DNA of 64,000 nt from Burkholderia dolosa. GTDB taxonomy: Bacteria; Pseudomonadota; Gammaproteobacteria; Burkholderiales; Burkholderiaceae. The stretch lies in NCBI RefSeq assembly GCF_902499135.1, contig NZ_CABVPR010000001.1, forward strand, positions 62,001 to 126,000, given 5' to 3'. Both the position numbers and the translations under genes were made by a program. Below the pieces are notes generated by a model. It saw nothing but the letters and a program-made list of their open reading frames with translations, was not told where the DNA came from and did no database searches. Position 1 is the stretch's first letter. Each line of letters starts with the position of its first letter. Below are positions 27,868 to 36,591 of the stretch, piece by piece.

Positions 27868-28716
27868 TCAGAACAGCGCGTAGCGCGCGGCGGTCAGCAG
27901 CATGCGCATCTTCGGCTTGCGCAGCGGCGCGCGCGGCGCCGCAAAGCCGCGTGCGACCGCCGCTTCGAGAATGCAGCGATACGCGCCGGACATGATGCGC
28001 GGCGCCTTCACCTGCGCACGCGCGCAGGTGTCCATCACGGCGTCGGCCGCGCGAAAGTGCGCGTATGCGCGATCGACGAGCGTCGCGCACACGCGCGGCA
28101 GCGCCGGCTCGCGTGCGATCGTCGCCGGATCGGCGATCGCGATTCCTTCGCGCTGCAGCAGTTCGCGCGGCAGATAGCAGCGGTTGATCGCCGCGTCGTC
28201 GTCGATGTCGCGCAGGATGTTCGTCAGTTGCAGCGCGCGGCCGAGGTGGTGCGACAGCTCGATCCCTTCGGCTTCCGGCATCCCGAAAATCCTCACCGAC
28301 AGGCGGCCCGCGGCGCTCGCGACGCGATCGCAGTAGAGGTCGAGCGTCGGCTCGTCGGGCGCGCAGATGTCTTCGGCGGCATCCATCGCCATCCCGTCGA
28401 TCATGGCGTGGAAGTCGTCACGCTGCAGGTTGAATGCGCGGATCTCGCGCTCGAGCGCGATCAGATGGCGCGGCGGGCGGCCCGCGAAACAGGCGTCGAT
28501 GTCGGCGCGCCAGCGCTCGAGGCCCGCGCTGCGCTCGGCGCGCGGCAAGTCGCTGTCGGCGATGTCGTCGACCGCGCGGCAGAACGCGTAGACCTGGAAC
28601 ATCGCGTCGCGCTGCGCGGCCGGCAGGATGCGCATCGCGAGATAGAAGGAACTGCCCGATGTGACGGCAGCGGCGTCGGTTTCTGGTTCGTCCACGACGA
28701 GATTGGAAACGGCCAA
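27868..28716 (-). CDS. hpnD: Presqualene diphosphate synthase HpnD
   Basis: This 282-aa squalene/phytoene-synthase-family enzyme condenses two farnesyl diphosphates. SSFYLAMRILP and FCRAVDDIADSDL (first Asp-rich motif) lie near residues 25-60. GRALQLTNILRDIDDDAAINRCYLP is the second Asp-rich motif. The start is uncertain: TTG 28716 has GGAG six bases upstream, while GTG 28740 would add eight residues. It is the first gene of the operon. Confidence 0.92.
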   Translation of the reverse strand: MAVSNLVVDEPETDAAAVTSGSSFYLAMRILPAAQRDAMFQVYAFCRAVDDIADSDLPRAERSAGLERWRADIDACFAGRPPRHLIALEREIRAFNLQRDDFHAMIDGMAMDAAEDICAPDEPTLDLYCDRVASAAGRLSVRIFGMPEAEGIELSHHLGRALQLTNILRDIDDDAAINRCYLPRELLQREGIAIADPATIAREPALPRVCATLVDRAYAHFRAADAVMDTCARAQVKAPRIMSGAYRCILEAAVARGFAAPRAPLRKPKMRMLLTAARYALF

Positions 28717-28939
28717 GACGAGCTCCACGGAGACACCCACGCGGGGCGATTGAAGAAGCCATGCCCGGCTGGGATGGTCAGGGCGTCAAATGCGTGCGAG
28801 ATATGCGAACGATCGACGCAGACAGGCACAAATTACCGGCCGGAAGCCGGAATTGGGCGAAAGTATAGCAATCTTTGAAGGCCGATGGCGGGACACCCGC
28901 CGCGCCGGCGACCGTTCGCGGCCGGCCCGTGCGGGCCTA

Positions 28940-28959
28940 CCCGCCGGACTGCCGGCGGG
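28940..28959. terminator. GC-rich hairpin downstream of the 110-aa gene
   Basis: CCCGCCGG (28940-28947) and CCGGCGGG (28952-28959) pair perfectly around ACTG. It lies just beyond the stop of the minus-strand gene at 28975. There is no T-tract, so termination is uncertain. Confidence 0.4.
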
Positions 28960-28974
28960 CGATGCGCGATCGAG

Positions 28975-29307
28975 TCAGCCGTAGACGATGTCGCGCTGCA
29001 GGTCGAGCGCGATGAGGCCCATTTCACGGGTCAGCTGCAGCATCGAGCGGCGCTCGAGGCGCGAGCCCATGAAGCTCGTCACGCGTCCGTCGGGCTCCGC
29101 GGTGAACTGGAACACCGCGCCGCCGGTGCCGAACCAGGCGCCCGGCACGTCGGGCGACTCCTGCCAGTGGATTTCCTCGAACACGCGCGCGATGCCGGCA
29201 CGGATCGCATCGCTCGGCCCGATCGGCGGCGCGACGTCGCCGAGGTCGTCGAGCGAATAGGGACCCGGTTTGTCCGGCTTCCGGTAGAAGAGATAGTCGA
29301 CGTTCAT
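28975..29307 (-). CDS. Conserved hypothetical protein, 110 aa
   Basis: This small acidic cytosolic protein starts MNVDYLFYRKPDKPGPYSLD. It contains an aromatic-rich EEIHWQESPDVPGAWFGTGGAVFQF and ends ALDLQRDIVYG. The composition looks protein-like with genus-typical codon use, but I recognise no family. ATG 29307 is preferred over an upstream in-frame start because the sequence before it is basic and unstructured. It lies upstream of, and is transcribed away from, the divergent esterase gene at 29509. Confidence 0.7.
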   Translation of the reverse strand: MNVDYLFYRKPDKPGPYSLDDLGDVAPPIGPSDAIRAGIARVFEEIHWQESPDVPGAWFGTGGAVFQFTAEPDGRVTSFMGSRLERRSMLQLTREMGLIALDLQRDIVYG

Positions 29308-29508
29308 GGGGCGCGATCGGAAGCAAAGCGCCAAATTAGCGCGATTTGGCGAAAATTCAAATCAGATTCGGATGAAATGTTGCCTGTGCGAAACAACGGG
29401 CGAGCGCGACCAGACCGCCGCAGCTCGCCCGCGCTTGCGCCGCCGCGGTCTTTGCACGCGCACCCGTTCGTCTAAGATGACGGCTTTCCCGAACAAGATA
29501 CGGACATC

Positions 29509-30393
29509 ATGGAGACGAACGTTACCGCGACCTCGCCGGCCGCTCATCCGGTCTTCGTGCTGGTACACGGCGCATGGCACGGCGCGTGGTGCTTCGCGCA
29601 CGTCGCCGCCGCGCTGGCCGCGCGCGGCCATCTGTCGATCGCACGCGACTTGCCCGCACACGGCATCAACGCCCGCTTTCCCGCGTCCTACCTCGAACGG
29701 CCGCTCGACAAGGACGCGTTCGGCGCCGAGCCGTCGCCGGTCGCGAACACGACGCTCGACGACTACGCGTCGCACGTGCTGCAGGCGGTCGACGACGCGT
29801 ACGCGCTCGGCCGCGGCAAGGTCGTGCTCGTCGGTCACAGCATGGGCGGCCTCGCGATCACGGCAGCCGCCGAACGCGCGCCGGAGAAGATCGCGAAGCT
29901 CGTGTATCTCGCGGCGTTCATGCCGGCATCGGGCGTGCCGGGACTCGACTACGTGCGTGCCGCCGAAAACCGCGGCGAGATGCTCGGCCCGCTGATGCTC
30001 GCGAGTCCGCGTGTCGCGGGCGCGCTGCGGATCGATCCGCGCAGCGGCGACGCCGCGTACCGCGAAACCGTCAAGCGCGCGCTGTACGACGACGTGCCGC
30101 AGGCGGATTTCGATGCGGTCGCGAACCTGATGAGCTGCGACGTGCCGGCCGCGCCGTTCGCGACCGCGATCCCGACGACGGCCGCGCGGTGGGGCGCGAT
30201 CGACCGCCACTACATCAAGTGTCTGCAGGATCGCGTGATCCTGCCCGCGCTGCAGCAGCGCTTCATCGACGAAGCGGACGCGTTCGCGCCCGGCAATCCG
30301 ACGCACGTGCACCAGCTCGACAGCAGTCACTCGCCGTTCGTGTCGCAGCCGGCGGTGCTGGCCGGCGTGCTGGCCGACATCGCGAAAAGCTGA
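29509..30393 (+). CDS. Alpha/beta hydrolase, EstC/MES-like esterase
   Basis: This 294-aa alpha/beta hydrolase has oxyanion motif LVHGAWHGAWCF at residues 18-29. Nucleophile elbow VLVGHSMGGLA lies near 107-117 and the catalytic His is in HQLDSSHSPFVSQP near the end. The HGAWHGAWCW-type motif is shared with plant methyl-esterases/hydroxynitrile lyases and bacterial EstC, so an ester or amide of a small aromatic or plant-type substrate is plausible. No export signal is apparent. It stands alone and converges on the GGDEF operon. Confidence 0.88.
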   Translation: METNVTATSPAAHPVFVLVHGAWHGAWCFAHVAAALAARGHLSIARDLPAHGINARFPASYLERPLDKDAFGAEPSPVANTTLDDYASHVLQAVDDAYALGRGKVVLVGHSMGGLAITAAAERAPEKIAKLVYLAAFMPASGVPGLDYVRAAENRGEMLGPLMLASPRVAGALRIDPRSGDAAYRETVKRALYDDVPQADFDAVANLMSCDVPAAPFATAIPTTAARWGAIDRHYIKCLQDRVILPALQQRFIDEADAFAPGNPTHVHQLDSSHSPFVSQPAVLAGVLADIAKS

Positions 30394-30420
30394 ACGGCCG
30401 AACGCGCACGGCGCGGCCGG

Positions 30421-31359
30421 CTACGCGTACGCGACCGACCGATCGCGGCCGAGCCGCTTCGCGCGATAGAGCGCGGCGTCGGCCTCGTTGACGAGCACGT
30501 CGCACGTCGGCGCGCCCGGCTTCGCGCACGCGGCGCCGACGCTCGCCGTCACCGGCACGTTCGCGCCTTCGGCATGGACCGGCGCATTGCCGATCGCATC
30601 GCGCACCTTGTCGGCCACGAGCATCGCCTCGTCGAGATTCGTGCACGGGAGCAGCAGCGCGAATTCCTCGCCGCCGAAGCGGCCGAACGTATCCTGCGCG
30701 CGCACGATCGACGCGACGCGGCGCGCCGTCTCGCGCAGCACCGCGTCGCCGACCGCATGGCCGAAGCGGTCGTTGATCGTCTTGAAGTGGTCGAGATCGA
30801 ACAGCAGCACCGACAGATCGCCGCCGTAGCGCTGCCAGCGCGCGAATTCGTCGCCGAGCCGCGCTTCGAAGAAGCGCCGGTTCGCGATTCCCGTCAGCCC
30901 GTCGCGATTCGCATGCTCGCGCAGCTTCGCCACCGCCTCCTCGCGTTCGCGCTGCATCACGCTCACGTGCGTGACGTCCGAAATCGTCACGCACACGGCT
31001 TCGACGTCGCGGCCGCGCGTGAGCGGCATGAACGTGCAGTCCTGCTGCATGTAGTCGACGCCGCCCGTGATCGGCCGGTCGTGCTCGAAGCGGAACAGGT
31101 AAGGCCGCTGCTCCCACGAACTGAACGCGAAGCTGCCGAGCTGGAACACGCTCTCGACCTTGCGCGCGAGCCACGCGCGCGGCAGCTCGGGAAAGCGCTC
31201 GAACAGGTTGCGGCCGATCACGTCGGCGGCCGGAATGCCGCTGTGGTCCTGCATGAAGCGATTCCACATCAGCACGGTCATCGAGCGATCGAGCACGAAC
31301 AGGCCGAAGCCCACGCGCTCGATCACGAGGTCGCTCAGCGACGGCGAGCCGGCCGTCAT
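30421..31359 (-). CDS. PAS-GGDEF diguanylate cyclase
   Basis: This 312-aa soluble protein has an N-terminal PAS domain at about residues 10-130 (GLFVLDRSMTVLMWNRFMQDHSGIPAADVIGRNLFERFPEL). The GGDEF domain shows DHFKTINDRFGHAVGD and catalytic GRFGGEEFALLL near residue 228. RAQD stands exactly five residues before GGEEF, a complete I-site. The start codon overlaps the stop of the CheC-like gene (ATGA), so the protein is coupled to that two-gene signalling set. It probably sets local c-di-GMP in response to the CheY/CheC module. Confidence 0.92.
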   Translation of the reverse strand: MTAGSPSLSDLVIERVGFGLFVLDRSMTVLMWNRFMQDHSGIPAADVIGRNLFERFPELPRAWLARKVESVFQLGSFAFSSWEQRPYLFRFEHDRPITGGVDYMQQDCTFMPLTRGRDVEAVCVTISDVTHVSVMQREREEAVAKLREHANRDGLTGIANRRFFEARLGDEFARWQRYGGDLSVLLFDLDHFKTINDRFGHAVGDAVLRETARRVASIVRAQDTFGRFGGEEFALLLPCTNLDEAMLVADKVRDAIGNAPVHAEGANVPVTASVGAACAKPGAPTCDVLVNEADAALYRAKRLGRDRSVAYA

Positions 31360-31982
31360 AGCGCGGACAGCAACGCGTCGAGCGCGTCGCCCATCAGCCG
31401 CATCGAATCCTCGGCCATCAGCATCACGAAATGCGCGCGGAACGTGTGGTCCTCGAGCCCGAAGTTCACCTCGAGCAGCAGCGCGACGCTCCATGCGAGG
31501 CCGGTCGGCTGAAACACGTCGTCGAACGATACGTTCGCGCCGAGCAGCCCCGGCGGAAAAAACACCGGCTTGCGGCCGAGCTCGTCGAGGATCGACGACA
31601 CGCACGCGCCCATCAGCACGTTCGCGACGTCGAACACGAGTTCGTCCTGCGTCGCCATTCCGCCGTGCATGCCGTCGCCGAACGTGCGATCGACGAGCGA
31701 CATCAGCCGGCCGACGCCCACGCTGCGGCACAGCACGATCGCCTCGCCCTTGATGTCGGAACGAAAGCCCTGCCGCACGGCCGTCACGTTGTCGTGGATT
31801 CCCGTCATCTCGCGCAGCGCGTCGCCCGCGTCGGCCGCCTTCACGACCCGCACGCGCGGCACCGACAGCTCGATGAAGCGCCCGAGCAGCAACGCGAGCC
31901 GCGCCGCGGCCCGCCCCATCGCGAGGTTGGCGATCTCCTGCAACGCGTCGCGTTGCTCCGCCGTGAACACCGATTCAGGCAT
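31356..31982 (-). CDS. CheC-like CheY-P phosphatase
   Basis: This 208-aa protein has two CheC/CheX-type helices: LQEIANLAMGRAAARLALLLG with EIAN and DELVFDVANVLMGACVSSILDEL with DVAN. These are the E/D-x-x-N motifs that contact phospho-CheY. ATG 31982 is preferred: AAGGAG is ten bases upstream of it but only one base from the alternative ATG at 31991. It overlaps both neighbours, so response regulator, CheC and GGDEF form one coupled operon. CheC would dephosphorylate the adjacent response regulator. Confidence 0.85.
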   Translation of the reverse strand: MPESVFTAEQRDALQEIANLAMGRAAARLALLLGRFIELSVPRVRVVKAADAGDALREMTGIHDNVTAVRQGFRSDIKGEAIVLCRSVGVGRLMSLVDRTFGDGMHGGMATQDELVFDVANVLMGACVSSILDELGRKPVFFPPGLLGANVSFDDVFQPTGLAWSVALLLEVNFGLEDHTFRAHFVMLMAEDSMRLMGDALDALLSAL

Positions 31983-32343
31983 ACAACCCATACTCCTTGA
32001 GAATGGGCAGCAACGCCTCCGACGTCACGGGCTTGGCAACGAACGCGATCGCGCCCAGCTCGCGCACGCGGGCCTGCGCCTGCGGCTGGATATCGGCGGA
32101 TACCACGATCACGAACGTGTTCATATCCTCGTCGCGCAGTGTCTCCAGCACCTGATAGCCACTCATGTCGGGCATCGTCAGATCCAGAAACATCACGGAA
32201 GCTTTGCCGTCGCGATAGAGCGCCAGCGCCTCTCGACCATTCGCTGCATAGGCGACGTCGACGTCCCAGTCTCCCGGCAGCGCCTTTGTCAGAAGTTTGC
32301 GAGCGAGCAGCGAATCGTCGGCAATCACAATCGGCAAAGGCAT
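31975..32343 (-). CDS. Single-domain CheY-like response regulator
   Basis: This 122-aa stand-alone receiver domain has acidic pair IADDSLLARK, phosphoacceptor in VMFLDLTMPDMSGYQVL, and conserved Lys in IAFVAKPVTSEALL. There is no output domain. Its 3' end overlaps the CheC-like gene by eight bases. It would be phosphorylated by an unlinked kinase and reset by CheC, with the downstream cyclase as a possible output. Confidence 0.93.
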   Translation of the reverse strand: MPLPIVIADDSLLARKLLTKALPGDWDVDVAYAANGREALALYRDGKASVMFLDLTMPDMSGYQVLETLRDEDMNTFVIVVSADIQPQAQARVRELGAIAFVAKPVTSEALLPILKEYGLYA

Positions 32344-32799
32344 GGCGGCGAAGCGGTATACGGAATGGTCTCTCTCGCGTTAACGACCGCGCGGCGCGCT
32401 TCTTGAGATGCCGTGCGATCGGGCGCGGGCAATCGCCGTGCAGCCGCACGCGGGCGCCGCGGCACGGATGCGCGCGACGCGCCGCGCGGCGAATGCCGGC
32501 GAGCGCATATTTCTGTCATAGGGAAATCAAGGCGCGATTCTCTGAGTAAACCGGAGGCGGTGCAACTCGCCATTTTTACTATTTCGGACAGAATCGATTC
32601 GATCGCCGGTCATTCGGAAAACAGCCGCGATCATTTCCACGATAAGTACGCAAAATTTTTCTTTGTGTACGTTTGCGCTTCCGGATTCGTCGCGTTTTCA
32701 ATCTGACGGTGCGCCGCTGTCGGAATCGTCAGGCTGCGCACACGGAACGCGTGGGCAACTCGTTTATGATGGCAGGCACCTTCGCTTCACCCTTTTTCA
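32344..32799. promoter_or_regulatory. Divergent region between the CheY operon and the hybrid kinase
   Basis: This is 456 bases without a gene. The right half (about 32565-32705) is visibly AT-richer (for example AAATTTTTCTTTGTGTACG) and likely carries the hybrid kinase promoter. No operator was identified. Confidence 0.4.
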
Positions 32800-35043
32800 A
32801 TGACGTCCGACCGGCCCGCCGATTCCCGCGCTCCTGCTTCCCCGCCCGCCGACGACTGGCAGGACGATACGAGTTACGCGGCCGGCGCGCCGGAGCACGA
32901 TTTCGCGGTGCGGCGCGTGACGCTGATCGTGCTGCTCGTCGCGGCGATCGTGCTGCCGTGCATCTACGTGGTCGTGATGGCGTACAACGACCTGAAGGCG
33001 CGCGAAGCCGCCGCGAGCGACGTGACGATGCGCACCGTGCGCGTGGCCGAAGAGCATGCGCTGAAGGTGTTCGATCTGACCGAAACGCTCGATGCGCGCA
33101 TCGTCGATCTCGTGCAGGACATGAACGATGCGACGATCCGCGCTCAGGAAGCCGACATCCATGACGCGCTGAACACGATCGGCGGCGGCTATCCGCAGGT
33201 CGCCGCCGTGTCGATCTTCGGCGCGAGCGGCATGCTGCTCGCGAACAGCCTCTACTATCCGGCGCCCTATGCGTCGATCGCGAACCGCGACGACTTCGCC
33301 GGCATCCGCGACGGCAAGGTGATCGAGCACATCTCGAAGCTGATGATGGGGCCGCTCAAGCTCGAGAACATTCCGGTGTTCAACACGGGCATCGCACGAC
33401 GGCGCAGCGACGGTTCGTTCGCCGGGATGGTGTCGATCGCGCTGAAGTCGTCGTATTTCAGCGCGTTCTATCGCGACCTGCTCGGCGGGGCGGCCACGCC
33501 GATGACGATGGCGCTCGCGCGCTCCGACGGCGCAGTGATCGCATCGTATCCGCCGCCGCCGTCGCGCGCGCACACCGATCGCGCGGCGACCTTCGGCAAC
33601 CCGCACAACGATCCGCGCGCCGGCGTCGTGCACGTGCGGCACGACGGCGCCAGCAGCGAGATCGTCGCGTATCGCCAGGTGGGCAGCTATCCGGTGTACG
33701 TGACCTGCGCGTATCGGACCTCCGCGATCTGGCATGAATGGTACGAACACCTGAGCGTACTGTTCCTGTCGATGTTCGCGCCGTCGGTCGCGCTGTGGTG
33801 CGTGATCTGGCTGTCGCTGAAGCGGCTGAAGGCCGAAGAGCAGGCGTGGGATCGCTGGCAGGCGGAAGCGTCGATGCGGCGCTCGATCGAGTCGGCCTAC
33901 CGGCAATCGCGCAAGATGCAGGCGCTCGGCAACCTCGTCGGCAGCGTCGCGCACGACTTCAACAACCTGCTGATGATCATCTCGAGCAATGTGCAGATCG
34001 CGCGGCGGCGCGGCGTTCACAATCTCGACAAGGAGTTCGATGCGATCGAGCGCGCGCTGAAGAACGGGCAGTCGCTCACGCGCCAGCTCCTCGGCGTCGC
34101 ACGCAAGCAGCCGCTGCACAGCGAGACGATCGACGTCGCGCAATGGCTCGGCACGTGCCGCGAGTTGCTGAAGACGTCGCTCGGCTCGAAGTCGTCGCTC
34201 GTCGTCGCGATCGATCCGGGCGTGTGGCCGATCCGCGTCGACGTCGCCGAGCTCGAGCTCGCGGTGATCAACCTCGCCGTCAATGCGCGCGACGCGATGC
34301 CGACGGGCGGCCGCTTCACCGTGGGCGCGCGCAACGTGACGCTGCGGCGCGAGGACGGCTTTCCGCTGATCGGCGATTTCGTGCAGATCTCGCTCGACGA
34401 TACGGGTTCCGGCATGGCGCCCGACGTGCTCGCGCGCGCGTTCGAGCCGCTGTTCACGACGAAGGCGCAGGGGATGGGGACGGGGCTCGGTCTGCCGCAG
34501 GTCTTCGCGTTCTGCGAACGCTCGGGCGGGCTCGCGACGATCGACAGCGCGGTCGGCGCCGGCACGTCGGTGCGGCTCTACCTGCCGCGCGCGCGTGCGG
34601 AGGACATCGTCGCGCGGCCGCCGGCCGCCGCGCACGGCGCGGGCGCGCAAGCCGGCCTGCACGTGCTGCTCGTCGAGGACAACAGCGAGGTCGCGGCCGG
34701 CACCGAAGCGCTGCTCACGCTGCTCGGACATCGCGTGACCTACGCGGCCACCGCCGACGATGCGCTGCGCCTGATCGAAAACGCGGCCGGCAGCGATGCG
34801 TTCGATCTGGTAATTTCGGATATCCACATGCCGGGCCGGCTGAACGGGATCGATCTCGCCGAGGCGATCGGGAAGCGGCCGGAGAAGCTGCCGGTGATTC
34901 TCGTCACCGGCTACGCGGAGGAACTCGACCGCACGCGTACTGTGAACGTGCGCGTGCTGTCGAAGCCGTTCGACATCGCGCTGCTCGACGAGATTCTGCT
35001 GGGCATCCGCGACGCACGCGACGATCGGCACGCCGGTTCCTGA
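32800..35043 (+). CDS. Hybrid sensor histidine kinase, Cache-HisKA-HATPase-REC
   Basis: This 747-aa membrane kinase has TM1 at about residues 39-61 (VTLIVLLVAAIVLPCIYVVVM). A periplasmic double-Cache-like sensor follows to about 315, then TM2 (SVLFLSMFAPSVALWCVIWLSL). The phosphoacceptor HDFNNLLMIISSN is typical of the HisKA class with HDFNN. HATPase motifs are NLAVNARDAMP, DDTGSGM and GTGLGLPQVFAFCERSGG. The C-terminal receiver has LLVEDNSEVAAG and Asp in LVISDIHMPG. It forms no operon; the partner regulator is unknown. Confidence 0.93.
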   Translation: MTSDRPADSRAPASPPADDWQDDTSYAAGAPEHDFAVRRVTLIVLLVAAIVLPCIYVVVMAYNDLKAREAAASDVTMRTVRVAEEHALKVFDLTETLDARIVDLVQDMNDATIRAQEADIHDALNTIGGGYPQVAAVSIFGASGMLLANSLYYPAPYASIANRDDFAGIRDGKVIEHISKLMMGPLKLENIPVFNTGIARRRSDGSFAGMVSIALKSSYFSAFYRDLLGGAATPMTMALARSDGAVIASYPPPPSRAHTDRAATFGNPHNDPRAGVVHVRHDGASSEIVAYRQVGSYPVYVTCAYRTSAIWHEWYEHLSVLFLSMFAPSVALWCVIWLSLKRLKAEEQAWDRWQAEASMRRSIESAYRQSRKMQALGNLVGSVAHDFNNLLMIISSNVQIARRRGVHNLDKEFDAIERALKNGQSLTRQLLGVARKQPLHSETIDVAQWLGTCRELLKTSLGSKSSLVVAIDPGVWPIRVDVAELELAVINLAVNARDAMPTGGRFTVGARNVTLRREDGFPLIGDFVQISLDDTGSGMAPDVLARAFEPLFTTKAQGMGTGLGLPQVFAFCERSGGLATIDSAVGAGTSVRLYLPRARAEDIVARPPAAAHGAGAQAGLHVLLVEDNSEVAAGTEALLTLLGHRVTYAATADDALRLIENAAGSDAFDLVISDIHMPGRLNGIDLAEAIGKRPEKLPVILVTGYAEELDRTRTVNVRVLSKPFDIALLDEILLGIRDARDDRHAGS

Positions 35044-35047
35044 CCGT

Positions 35048-35078
35048 CGTCGCGCGTCGTGGCGCTCGGCGCGCGACG
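35048..35078. terminator. Inverted repeat between convergent genes
   Basis: CGTCGCGCG (35048-35056) and CGCGCGACG (35070-35078) form a 9-bp perfect stem with a 13-base loop. It lies between the convergent hybrid kinase and FMN reductase genes. There is no T-tract; a bidirectional terminator role is plausible. Confidence 0.4.
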
Positions 35079-35089
35079 GGGCGCCGCGA

Positions 35090-35647
35090 TCAGGCCGGCT
35101 TCTTCAGGAAGCGAACCCAGTCGGCGTAACGGTCGACGAAACCTTGCAGAAACTTGCGCGTGTCGTCGCTGACGATCCGGCCTTCGTCGTCGATGCGCGT
35201 CGGGTCGTGTTTGATGAACATTTCGGGCTGGCCGAGCATCTTCACGTCGAGATACGACAGCACGTTACGCAGATGCTGCTGCGCGAGCGCGGTGCCCATC
35301 GCACCCACCGACGTGCCGAGCGCCGCGCCCGGCTTGCCGGCCCACGAATTGGAGCCCCACGGACGCGAGCCCCAGTCGATCGCGTTCTTCAGCACGCCGG
35401 GAATCGAGCGGTTGTATTCGGGCGTGACGAACAGCAGTGCGTCGGCCGCCTCGATCGACTGCTTGAAGCGCTTCGCGACTTCGGGGAAATCCGCATCGTA
35501 ATCCTGGCTGTACAGCGGCAAATCGCCGATCTCGACGAACTCGAACGAAAAATCGGCGGGGGCGAGCGAGATCACCGCATGCGCGAGCGCGCGGTTGAAC
35601 GAACCGCGACGCAGGCTGCCGACGACGACCGCAACACGATAGGACAT
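35090..35647 (-). CDS. NADPH-dependent FMN reductase (chromate reductase/ArsH-like)
   Basis: This 185-aa flavodoxin-fold quinone/FMN reductase has the FMN phosphate loop VVVGSLRRGSFNRAL at residues 7-21. LLFVTPEYNRSIPGVLKNAIDWGSRP carries the family PEYN motif, and GKPGAALGTSVGAMGTALAQQHLR follows. Such enzymes reduce quinones, FMN, azo dyes or chromate with NADPH and protect against redox stress. The ATG is preceded by AAGGAG on the minus strand. The upstream region carries a DnaA-box cluster. Confidence 0.9.
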   Translation of the reverse strand: MSYRVAVVVGSLRRGSFNRALAHAVISLAPADFSFEFVEIGDLPLYSQDYDADFPEVAKRFKQSIEAADALLFVTPEYNRSIPGVLKNAIDWGSRPWGSNSWAGKPGAALGTSVGAMGTALAQQHLRNVLSYLDVKMLGQPEMFIKHDPTRIDDEGRIVSDDTRKFLQGFVDRYADWVRFLKKPA

Positions 35648-35994
35648 GCTTTTTCTCCTTCGGGTGAGTGAGGAATCGAACCGATTGCTTCGATACAGGC
35701 GACAAAGGTCTGTTTATAGGCAGGCCAGCCCGCGAACCGTCCGACGCGGCTATCCGGCCGACTTTCCACAAGGTTTTCCACAGAAATTGTGGATAACTCG
35801 GCCGTTATGCTCCGACGTTACAGGATGCGGCCGCACGATGCGGGACTGCGGCAAGCATAACGCAGCGGGGCGAGCCGCTCAGCGAGCCGGCGAGCGAATG
35901 CGCGTTGCGAACCGGCATCGCGCCCAGTAAGCTGCTCGCACCGCGACGCGCGGCGTCCGATGCGTGCGGTGCCGATACCGCCCTCGAGCCCGAC
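35648..35994. other. Divergent intergenic region containing a DnaA-box cluster
   Basis: This is 347 bases between the FMN reductase and the divergent sigma-factor gene. It contains the DnaA-box cluster at 35762-35796, described separately, and no ORF with support. Confidence 0.5.
35762..35796. promoter_or_regulatory. Cluster of three DnaA-box-like sites
   Basis: TGTGGATAA (35788-35796) is a perfect 9/9 inverted DnaA box. TTTTCCACA (35774-35782) matches 8/9 and CTTTCCACA (35762-35770) 7/9 in the forward direction. The last two form the perfect dyad TCCACA-N5-TGTGGA. The cluster lies about 1.8 kb left of the first parS-like site and about 7 kb from the iteron core. It could titrate DnaA, control the flanking genes, or be a remnant of an older origin. 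Binding is inferred from the consensus. Confidence 0.6.
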
Positions 35995-36591
35995 ATGCCG
36001 TCTGCCTACGACGATCCCGCCTATCTCGCGCAATTGCGCTACGACTTGCTGCGCTTCGCGCGGCTGCAGCTGCGCGATGCCGACGCGGCGGAGGACGCCG
36101 TGCAGGAAGCGCTGGCCGCCGCGTGGTCGCACGCCGGCGACTTCGCAAGGCTGTCCGCTCACAAGACATGGGTGTTCGGGATTCTGCGCAACAAGCTGAT
36201 CGACGTGCTGCGCGCGCGGCGGCGAACGGTGAGCTTGTCCGCGCTCGACGCGGAACTCGACGGCGAAGCGGCGCTCGACCGCGAGTTGTTCAATGAAAAC
36301 GGGCACTGGGTTGCGCACGCGAAGCCGCGGCCGTGGCCGCGTCCCGAAACGCTGTTGCAGCAGCGACAGTTCTGGACGCTGTTCCAGGTCTGTCTCGACC
36401 ATTTGCCGGAGCAAATCGGACGCGTGTTCATGATGCGCGAATTCCTCGACGTCGAGATCGACGACATTTGCAGCGAACTGACGTTGACGGCCAATCATTG
36501 CAGCGTGCTGCTGTATCGGGCGCGCACGCGCCTGCGCACCTGCCTCAGCGAAAAAGGACTCACGACCGAAGATGCTGCCGGGGAAATGTAA
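35995..36591 (+). CDS. ECF-type RNA polymerase sigma factor
   Basis: This 198-aa sigma-70-family protein has region 2 at about residues 10-75 (LLRFARLQLRDADAAEDAVQEALAAAWSH, KTWVFGILRNKLIDVLRARRR). Region 4 is at about 125-185 (LPEQIGRVFMMREFLDVEIDDICSELTLTANHCSVLLYRARTRLRTCL). A linker with WVAHAKPRPWPRPE separates them, as in the RpoE-like group paired with zinc-finger anti-sigma proteins. The downstream zf-HC2-like gene overlaps it by 20 bases and is its probable inhibitor. The start is chosen at ATG 35995 because upstream residues are not sigma-like; no clear ribosome site is present. Confidence 0.9.
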   Translation: MPSAYDDPAYLAQLRYDLLRFARLQLRDADAAEDAVQEALAAAWSHAGDFARLSAHKTWVFGILRNKLIDVLRARRRTVSLSALDAELDGEAALDRELFNENGHWVAHAKPRPWPRPETLLQQRQFWTLFQVCLDHLPEQIGRVFMMREFLDVEIDDICSELTLTANHCSVLLYRARTRLRTCLSEKGLTTEDAAGEM

